This document shows positions 6,190 to 10,626 of a stretch of 10,626 nt of DNA, piece by piece. This DNA is from Microcaldota archaeon (lineage in GTDB: Archaea > Micrarchaeota > Micrarchaeia > Micrarchaeales > CABMGC01). The stretch's first letter is position 1, and every line of letters begins with the position of its first letter. The stretch lies in contig JAKACG010000020.1 in NCBI GenBank assembly GCA_021821605.1, positions 1-10,626 on the forward strand, written 5' to 3'. The notes beneath the pieces were generated by a model. That model saw nothing but the letters and a program-made list of their open reading frames with translations, did no database searches and was not told where the DNA came from. The translations under genes and the position numbers were made by a program.

Positions 6190-7845
6190 CTACTGCTCTG
6201 CTTCTTCGTTTTCTACTTCAACATCTTCTTCTTTATTTTTTAATTCTTCAGGGCTTTCACCCAAAAATTTCTTGTACTTATTTTCAATAAGTGTTTTAAG
6301 TGAGCCTTCTATTTCTTTTTGAGTTATATCGGTTATTTCAGATAAATCTTTTGAAAGCTGTGATATGTATCTCATAATAGTTTTATACCTTGTTTCCTGT
6401 AGCTGCATATTTTTTATTCCGCTTAGATATCTCTGTAATATTCTTCCACAGTCCATAACTGCAAGTCTTATCTCCTCTATTATGTCATCTTCTTTTGCTA
6501 TTGCTTGCTTTCCTACCCCTGAGTATGGAACATAAACGCTTGAAACATTTACAAATATGCTTACCGGCTCTTCATCAAAATTGCCAAGTCCATATCTCTT
6601 CCACTGGATTCCTTTTATGGCTTCAGTTATTGCACAGTTAGAGCCATCAAAAAGCAGTGGAACCTTATTTGCAAATCTTAAGACATTGCCTTCTGCCTCT
6701 ATTATATTTCCATTTTTGTCTACCTGATTTACCGCCTTTCCTGACTCTCCACCATAAGCTATTCCGGCTTCAACAACAAACGGTATTCCTCCTCTGAAAA
6801 CCTTGGGCTTACGCTCCACAACGCTTAAGAACTTAGGATTTAATATATTCTTAATTGCTATCTCTATTTGTTTGTCACCTATTGTTGATAACGCATCTAA
6901 CTCTGGTATCATCCATTTAATCTTTTTGAATGCTTTCACTAGTTTTTCAGACTCACTCCATTGCATCTTGCTTGGCTCTTGATCAAAATCAATATCTGGT
7001 GCTATTGCCTTAAGCTCAGCTATCTTTCCTTGAGTCATTCTAGAAAATGTCTCTATTAAAAAAACAGACAATCTTTTTTCATGGCTTCTATGTGCAAACT
7101 CTATAAGATCGTTTGTGTCTACGCCTAATGGATGTGGTTTAACCTCCTTAGGTCTTTTAGGCATCTCATTTACGGCTCTTATAAAAATCGATTCCTTTCC
7201 ATCAGGATCTAAGAGTTTTATGGTGGTGTGTGGGTTAGACAATGCAGTTCTTTTCAAGTACTCAAATACTCCATGCTCGCTGTTTTCATACTTAAGTTCA
7301 CCAAACTCTCCTATTACCTCTGTGCCATTGTTCTTTATCTCTATTTTTTTCATCTCTGTAATTATTGGTTTATTTGACTTAATATCAAGGTCTACATTGC
7401 ATTCATATGATTCCTTTTCGTTCATTGACCTTACGGTTATTGGTTTTCCTGTTGTTATTTTTGAAAATAATGTGCATCCCGAAGCTCCTATTCCTTGTTG
7501 CCCTCTTTGCTGTACATATCTATGAAACTTTGTCCCTGCAAGAACCGTAGCAAATACCTTTCCTACATGTTTTGATGGTATTCCAGGACCATTGTCCTTT
7601 ACACTTATATTGTATTTGCCTTCTTCAATAAGCTTTATCACTACCTCTATCTCAGGTAAAATTCCAGCTTCTTCGCAAGCATCTAAGCTGTTTGTAACAT
7701 ACTCATGTATAATTGTAGTTAATGAGCGTACCTTTCCTGAGTATCCAAGCATCTGACTATTTTTTCTAAAAAACTCTGATATAGAGTGTTCCTTAAATTC
7801 TTTAAATATCTCCTCTGACTTTACGTTTTCTACCATAAAACTCAT
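6190..7845 (-). CDS. top6B: Type II DNA topoisomerase VI subunit B
   Basis: TopoVI-B is the ATPase half of the A2B2 enzyme that relaxes and decatenates DNA by double-strand passage. The 551 residues are normal length. The GHKL ATP site is complete: N-box HEYVTNSLDA with Glu48 and Asn52, G1 DNGPGIP (84-90) and G2 RGQQGIGASG (114-123). The H2TH region and transducer domain follow. The switch lysine that reaches the gamma-phosphate is Lys446 in VGKQAIA. The C-terminus ends in an acidic tail (ESPEELKNKEED...). ATG 7845 overlaps the stop of the KH gene as ATGA; a second Met at residue 4 is possible. The partner subunit gene top6A, which often follows directly in archaea, is absent: the downstream gene is convergent and unrelated. 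Confidence 0.97.
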   Translation of the reverse strand: MSFMVENVKSEEIFKEFKEHSISEFFRKNSQMLGYSGKVRSLTTIIHEYVTNSLDACEEAGILPEIEVVIKLIEEGKYNISVKDNGPGIPSKHVGKVFATVLAGTKFHRYVQQRGQQGIGASGCTLFSKITTGKPITVRSMNEKESYECNVDLDIKSNKPIITEMKKIEIKNNGTEVIGEFGELKYENSEHGVFEYLKRTALSNPHTTIKLLDPDGKESIFIRAVNEMPKRPKEVKPHPLGVDTNDLIEFAHRSHEKRLSVFLIETFSRMTQGKIAELKAIAPDIDFDQEPSKMQWSESEKLVKAFKKIKWMIPELDALSTIGDKQIEIAIKNILNPKFLSVVERKPKVFRGGIPFVVEAGIAYGGESGKAVNQVDKNGNIIEAEGNVLRFANKVPLLFDGSNCAITEAIKGIQWKRYGLGNFDEEPVSIFVNVSSVYVPYSGVGKQAIAKEDDIIEEIRLAVMDCGRILQRYLSGIKNMQLQETRYKTIMRYISQLSKDLSEITDITQKEIEGSLKTLIENKYKKFLGESPEELKNKEEDVEVENEEAEQ

Positions 7846-8333
7846 CTGTATTTTTTTCTTAGGCTTTCCATTATTCTATAAGCTTTTTTATGCGTTCCTC
7901 CCTCTACAAGTATCTGCAGGGCTGCTGTTGCAATCGCAAGCTCTTCAGTAGTGCCTATTATTCCTACTGTATTATCAAATAATGAAAGCGATACATTGCT
8001 TACATCTTCAATATAACTTTTTGTCTTTCCATCCTGGCCTATTATCCTGGCTTTTATTCTCTTAATTTCTGCATCATTCTTTAAAAGATCCTTAAGATTG
8101 ACATACTTAAAATAATACTCATCATTTAATAGTTTGAATGACTCACCTACAGAAAAACCCTTACCAAATGCCTCTATTACATTCTTAGCGTTGTACTCGT
8201 CATAAGCTGCACCATCTATCTTTACTCTACCATCCTGTAGAATCTCTATACTGCAGTTAAGTTTTTTACTTAGCCTTTCAAGTACTTTATGCAGTGCGGC
8301 TACTCTTTTTGGAGATATTAAAACTGTTTCCAT
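7842..8333 (-). CDS. KH-domain RNA-binding protein, archaeal Dim2/Pno1 (Krr1-like) family
   Basis: This is a 163-residue two-KH protein. The second KH carries the RNA-binding loop in ARIIGQDGKTKSYIE (GQDG at 99-102). The first (about 5-60) has no GxxG, as in Pno1/Dim2 proteins. The end, EGGTHKKAYRIMESLRKKYR, is also family-typical. The eukaryotic homologue Pno1/Dim2 escorts pre-40S particles and 20S pre-rRNA; the archaeal version is thought to act on the 3' end of 16S rRNA and to bind eIF2-alpha. The gene overlaps top6B by 4 nt, a pairing seen in other archaea, where RIO1 kinase and eIF1A genes often lie upstream; neither is here. ATG 8333 is the only good start, since an in-frame alternative would remove the first KH strand. 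Confidence 0.93.
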   Translation of the reverse strand: METVLISPKRVAALHKVLERLSKKLNCSIEILQDGRVKIDGAAYDEYNAKNVIEAFGKGFSVGESFKLLNDEYYFKYVNLKDLLKNDAEIKRIKARIIGQDGKTKSYIEDVSNVSLSLFDNTVGIIGTTEELAIATAALQILVEGGTHKKAYRIMESLRKKYR

Positions 8334-8371
8334 TTAAATCAATCTAATTGTACTGGTCATTTTAGATATAT

Positions 8372-8380
8372 CTTATATTT
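8372..8380 (-). promoter_or_regulatory. TATA box for the KH-top6B operon
   Basis: On the minus strand this reads AAATATAAG, centred about 43 nt upstream of the KH start codon. It predicts a start of transcription near 8350 and a 5' leader of about 15-20 nt. It shares the 206-bp divergent region with the promoter of the regulator gene on the plus strand. Confidence 0.45.
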
Positions 8381-8434
8381 TATTAAATGGTTTCGAGGCA
8401 AGATATATACTATATACTGTGTTTTAATACAATA

Positions 8435-8446
8435 CATTTAAATATC
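8435..8446 (+). promoter_or_regulatory. TATA box upstream of the putative regulator gene
   Basis: CATTTAAATATC is centred near 8441 and predicts transcription from about 8468, which leaves a leader of about 70 nt before ATG 8540. A second TATA-like stretch, TTTATATTAAT (8451-8461), would give a start near 8482. Either way the mRNA has an unusually long leader for this compact window. Confidence 0.45.
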
Positions 8447-8461
8447 TTTCTTTATATTAAT

Positions 8462-8474
8462 ATGATTGAATCAT
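8462..8474. promoter_or_regulatory. Perfect 13-bp palindrome, possible operator
   Basis: ATGATT-G-AATCAT is a perfect inverted repeat about a central G. It sits at the predicted transcription start of the winged-helix gene that follows. This placement suits a repressor site, perhaps autoregulation. That role is inference, and the AT-rich background lowers its weight. Confidence 0.35.
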
Positions 8475-8538
8475 GATTGTTTCAGGATATCTCTGTGTAA
8501 TGTTCATGGAGTTCATGGTTTTGTCGAGGATGTATTAA
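8473..8538 (+). CDS. Possible 21-residue leader ORF
   Basis: ATG 8473 opens 21 codons ending at TAA 8536-8538, one base before the start codon of the regulator gene. The product, MIVSGYLCVMFMEFMVLSRMY, is hydrophobic and rich in Met and Phe. The predicted TSS near 8468 would make it almost leaderless. It could be a leader peptide that couples translation or a membrane microprotein, but an ORF of this size is easily due to chance. Confidence 0.3.
   Translation: MIVSGYLCVMFMEFMVLSRMY
8502..8518 (+). repeat. Direct repeat GTTCATGG x2 in the leader
   Basis: GTTCATGG occurs at 8502-8509 and again at 8511-8518, a period of 9 bp and so nearly one helical turn. It lies 22-38 nt upstream of the regulator's ATG. 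It may be a protein-binding site, or just a repeat of the Met-Phe codons in the possible leader ORF. Confidence 0.45.
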
Positions 8539-8539
8539 A

Positions 8540-9046
8540 ATGGCAAAAACTCAAAAAAGAATAGAAAAGGAGCTTCTATCCCTCAAAAGCGAGATAGCTT
8601 CTTTATCTAATAGATCAGAAAAGAGCATCTCTTCTGAAGATGGGGTTAGTGCCATGCTTAAGTACATGATGGAAGAGAGGGAGAAAACAAACAAGATACT
8701 TTCTGCTATCACCGCAAAAATCAAAAAGATAGAGCAGGATTTGGAGGAAAATTATGTAGCCGAGCCGGAGTCTTTGTATACTGAGCAGATTCCAATATCA
8801 AATCGTGAGATACCTTTGTCTTCATTAGACGTAAAAATACTTAACTTTGCACAGTCAAAGGGAATGATCTGCGCAGAAGATCTAAAGTCAGAGATGAATT
8901 ACAAAGGAAGAAATGCTGCATGTTCAAGGCTTAATAAATTATTCAAGCAAGGTCTCTTAGAGAGATTTCAGCTTGGTCACAAAGTTTACTACAAATATGA
9001 TGCTGGCAAGGCGACCAATACACTTATTATATCACCTCCACGGTAG
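8540..9046 (+). CDS. Coiled-coil, winged-helix putative transcription regulator
   Basis: This is a 168-residue protein. Residues 1-70 are charged and heptad-like (KRIEKELLSLKSEIASL... and KKIEQDLEEN), probably a coiled-coil dimer. An acidic linker follows, and then residues about 93-153 form a winged helix: helix DVKILNFAQSK, helix AEDLKSEM, recognition helix NAACSRLNKLFKQGLL and a wing around ERFQLGHKVYYKYD. This is the arrangement of MarR/ArsR-like DNA-binding domains, but I cannot name the family. No TM or metal site is visible. ATG 8540 is fixed by an in-frame TAA at 8498-8500 with no start codon between. It is divergent from the KH-top6B operon and could control itself, its neighbours or the CAP gene; the target is unknown. 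Confidence 0.75.
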   Translation: MAKTQKRIEKELLSLKSEIASLSNRSEKSISSEDGVSAMLKYMMEEREKTNKILSAITAKIKKIEQDLEENYVAEPESLYTEQIPISNREIPLSSLDVKILNFAQSKGMICAEDLKSEMNYKGRNAACSRLNKLFKQGLLERFQLGHKVYYKYDAGKATNTLIISPPR

Positions 9047-9048
9047 AT

Positions 9049-9083
9049 GGATGGGCCTGCCTCCACAGCAGGCTCAACCATCC
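9049..9083 (+). other. GC-rich nested stem-loop just after the regulator gene
   Basis: GGATGG (9049-9054) pairs with CCATCC (9078-9083). GCCTGC (9055-9060) pairs with GCAGGC (9068-9073), with a 7-nt loop CTCCACA and a 4-nt TCAA bulge on one side. These 12 perfect pairs stand out in an AT-rich intergenic region. It begins 2 nt after the stop codon. Archaeal terminators do not need hairpins and no T tract follows, so a 3'-end stabiliser, a small RNA or a protein-binding element are options. It does not fold as a tRNA and lacks a k-turn. Its function is unknown. Confidence 0.6.
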
Positions 9084-9097
9084 TAATTCTTACTTGC

Positions 9098-9119
9098 CAT
9101 CAACATTTAAATGTTAATG
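9098..9119. promoter_or_regulatory. 22-bp near-perfect palindrome, possible operator
   Basis: AACATTTAAATGTT (9102-9115) is a perfect 14-bp palindrome. After one mismatch (C9101/A9116) three more pairs (CAT/ATG) extend it to 22 bp. It lies about 75 nt upstream of the TATA box of the CAP-domain gene. The half-site CATTTAAAT also appears at 8333-8341 and 8435-8443. A dimeric regulator site is plausible but not shown. Confidence 0.45.
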
Positions 9120-9190
9120 ATAAAAATCGCTTCTTAATCAATGTTCTATAATTTCAACTTAAACTTCCACTATTCCATTAAAAAAGAAGG

Positions 9191-9200
9191 ATATTTATAT
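9191..9200 (+). promoter_or_regulatory. TATA box of the CAP-domain gene
   Basis: ATATTTATAT is centred about 34 nt before ATG 9230, predicting transcription from near 9223 and a leader of only a few bases. The in-frame TTG at 9206 would lie upstream of this start site, so the TATA box decides the start codon. Confidence 0.55.
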
Positions 9201-9229
9201 CTAATTTGTTCACAGTTATATGGATTTGG

Positions 9230-10540
9230 ATGGAAGCCCATAAGAAAAAGGGCAGGGATAACTCTACGTTTGTTAATCGTACTGTTAAGTTTGCAGCTGC
9301 TGCTGCCATATTAACTGGTCTCGCAAGAGGACCTGAAGTTGCACAAGCAGGATATCCCCTAAATGAAATTGTTGCGGTAAACAAGAACATAACACATGAA
9401 GAAACCATTACAAACGTAAAGGTACCTTCTTATTTAATACCTAAGTACCTTTATCAAGTTCCTGCTATTTGGTATAAAAAAATGGGCGTTCCTAAAAAAG
9501 AAAGAAACATACACGATTGCGATGTACATCCTTCCATATCATTTGATCAATATTACAAACTTGCAGTAGCTAATTATAAAGCTGCTGATTGGCATCCTAG
9601 TTCTGAACTTGCAAGAATGAAGCAGTTTGCTATACTCTGTACAAATATGGATAGGATATCAAATGGCGAAAGACCTATAGTTGCGGTAAATGAACCTTCC
9701 GCACAACAACATGCAAATAGTATGCTGCTCAAAAATTATGTTTCACACTGGAACACCGAAAATATGTTGCCATATATGCGTTACAGTATTTTTGGAGGTA
9801 ATGAGGGTGCAATTGAAAATGTTGATGGTGATGGTTATAAAGGACATGATCCAGCATATGCCTTGGCACATGGGCTGTGGGCCATGATGTTTAGCGACGG
9901 TGCAGCAGGTAATGGTCATAGACTTACAATTTTAAATCCTACCAATACTGGATTAAGTGTTGGTATAGCAATAGGTGCACCTCCTAATTATGCAACACGT
10001 TTAGATGAAGAGTTTATATGCGATTATATACATTGGAAACAAAGTCCAATACTTTCAGGAGGAGTAATTTCATTAAGTGGTAGTATAACAGATCCAAATC
10101 ATATTTTACAAAAAAATGCTCTTGGTGGGATAGCAATAATATATAACAAACCTTTACATTATATATCCCCTAAAAGACTAGTGTCAGAACAGTATTCTGG
10201 TCATAAAATTTCATATGGTTTTGATGATGCACTAGTAGCGCTTTCAGACACTGCTCATGTAGATTATCGCAATAATCCACAACAACCTGATTTTATAAAA
10301 AAAGAATTTAAAAATGATGGTAACTTTAACATAAGTATAAATGTCAAAAATTTGATAGAAAAAAACGGGGCTGGGGAGTACACATTATTAATATGGTTGA
10401 AACCAAATATAAAAGCTCCTGCAATTAAGGGTCAATATGAAAACACTCTAGGGCAAGGAACTAGGGTAGTTATGAAAACCTTCTTCATAGATAGAAACGG
10501 TAATCAATACAATCCTGAACTTACAGTTGCAATGCGATGA
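9230..10540 (+). CDS. Secreted CAP/SCP-domain (PR-1-like) protein
   Basis: This is a 436-residue exported protein. A basic N-terminus (HKKKGR...NRTVK) precedes the hydrophobic FAAAAAILTGLA and a likely signal-peptidase site after AQA (residues 38-40). Residues about 148-250 are a CAP domain (PF00188 type): QQHANSMLLKNYVSHWN with His173, AIENV with Glu196, then GNGHRLTILNPTNTGLSVGIA with His230. His and Glu at these places line the CAP cavity. Residues from about 275 (GGVISLSGSI...) look like the beta-rich extension found on many prokaryotic CAP proteins. Three cysteines (97, 137, 264) are present. CAP proteins bind sterols, lipids or other partners in various lineages, and the role here is unknown. 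The gene has its own TATA box and stands alone. CAP proteins are more usual in bacteria and eukaryotes, so an origin by transfer is possible. Confidence 0.85.
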   Translation: MEAHKKKGRDNSTFVNRTVKFAAAAAILTGLARGPEVAQAGYPLNEIVAVNKNITHEETITNVKVPSYLIPKYLYQVPAIWYKKMGVPKKERNIHDCDVHPSISFDQYYKLAVANYKAADWHPSSELARMKQFAILCTNMDRISNGERPIVAVNEPSAQQHANSMLLKNYVSHWNTENMLPYMRYSIFGGNEGAIENVDGDGYKGHDPAYALAHGLWAMMFSDGAAGNGHRLTILNPTNTGLSVGIAIGAPPNYATRLDEEFICDYIHWKQSPILSGGVISLSGSITDPNHILQKNALGGIAIIYNKPLHYISPKRLVSEQYSGHKISYGFDDALVALSDTAHVDYRNNPQQPDFIKKEFKNDGNFNISINVKNLIEKNGAGEYTLLIWLKPNIKAPAIKGQYENTLGQGTRVVMKTFFIDRNGNQYNPELTVAMR

Positions 10541-10552
10541 TATATATATAAA
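10541..10552 (+). promoter_or_regulatory. TATA box of the pilin-like gene
   Basis: TATATATATAAA follows the CAP gene stop directly. Its TATATAAA core is centred about 27 nt before ATG 10576, the exact spacing for a leaderless archaeal transcript. This supports the partial gene at the edge. Confidence 0.55.
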
Positions 10553-10575
10553 TTTATCTATCCTTATATAAACTT

Positions 10576-10626
10576 ATGAAACTACTTAAACTTCAATCTG
10601 CATTAGAGTACTTAAGTGCATATTCT
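10576..10626 (+). CDS. N-terminus of a class III signal peptide (type IV pilin-like) protein, partial
   Basis: Seventeen codons are visible before the window ends: MKLLKLQSALEYLSAYS. A short lysine-containing leader followed by QSALEYL matches the archaeal class III signal peptide (Q-x-S-x-E-[FY]-L; PF04021 type), in which a prepilin peptidase cuts before the Gln and Glu+5 of the mature pilin is conserved. Many DPANN pilin-like proteins begin with a similar SAMEYLMTYGWAI sequence. The hydrophobic helix that should follow is outside the window. A well-placed TATA box supports the start. Confidence 0.7.
   Translation, partial: MKLLKLQSALEYLSAYS

Noticed and set aside
7115..7525. 136-codon plus-strand reading frame inside top6B
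   Set aside because: It lies antisense to the conserved GHKL domain and its translation is a low-complexity, Ser/Phe/Ile-rich sequence with no motif. It is a shadow of top6B.
9047..9110. tRNA or split-tRNA half at the GC-rich hairpin
   Set aside because: No GGTTCRA T-loop consensus, no matching acceptor strand and no anticodon arm can be drawn.
9206..9229. TTG start at 9206 for the CAP-domain protein
   Set aside because: The TATA box at 9191-9200 predicts transcription from about 9223, downstream of this TTG. The extra residues would also spoil the usual basic start of the signal peptide.
1..10626. CRISPR array or rRNA/tRNA genes
   Set aside because: No regularly spaced repeats and no conserved rRNA or tRNA signatures were seen on either strand.

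Overview
The window looks like a piece of a small, AT-rich archaeal genome. Topoisomerase VI subunit B, a Dim2/Pno1-type KH protein, TATA-box promoters very close to start codons, several TTG or near-leaderless starts and a class III (pilin-type) signal peptide at the right edge all point to Archaea. The low GC, compact layout and the edge motif QSALEYL, which resembles pilin-like N-termini common in DPANN archaea, suggest a Micrarchaeota or Parvarchaeota-like lineage; that placement is inference.

Left edge (1-440): the right end of an IS200/IS605-family element. It carries the C-terminus of TnpB (zinc ribbon and last RuvC aspartate), then a transposon end with a CCCAC/GTGGG hairpin and a terminal GGAGGTCAC. 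This end should also encode the omega (reRNA) guide RNA of TnpB. The element stops exactly where the next gene begins.

Region 441-6099, plus strand: two gene groups of mostly unrecognised function. The first (441-2677) is a tightly packed trio: a HerA/VirB4-class P-loop ATPase, a 99-residue all-helical protein, and a two-TM protein with a zinc-finger-like N-terminus. The helical protein is built from the same 33-residue repeat pair that forms the C-terminal tail of the ATPase, which ties the two together as likely partners. After 175 bp with a TATA box comes the second group (2853-6099): a coiled-coil/winged-helix protein, a 48-residue ORF fitted between its neighbours, and a 789-residue membrane protein. 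The last has 27 N-glycosylation sequons, all between its two TM segments, and a 220-residue tail presumably in the cytoplasm. Together these genes could form a membrane-anchored, ATP-driven machine, but this rests on context only.

Region 6190-8333, minus strand: a two-gene operon of core information processing, the KH protein followed with an ATGA overlap by top6B. top6A does not follow; the convergent membrane protein gene lies there instead.

Region 8334-10626, plus strand: a divergent promoter region with a palindrome, a possible 21-codon leader ORF and a GTTCATGG direct repeat. Then come a coiled-coil/winged-helix putative regulator, a GC-rich nested hairpin just after its stop, a near-perfect 22-bp palindrome, a secreted CAP/SCP-domain protein, and the first 17 codons of a pilin-like gene that runs off the window.
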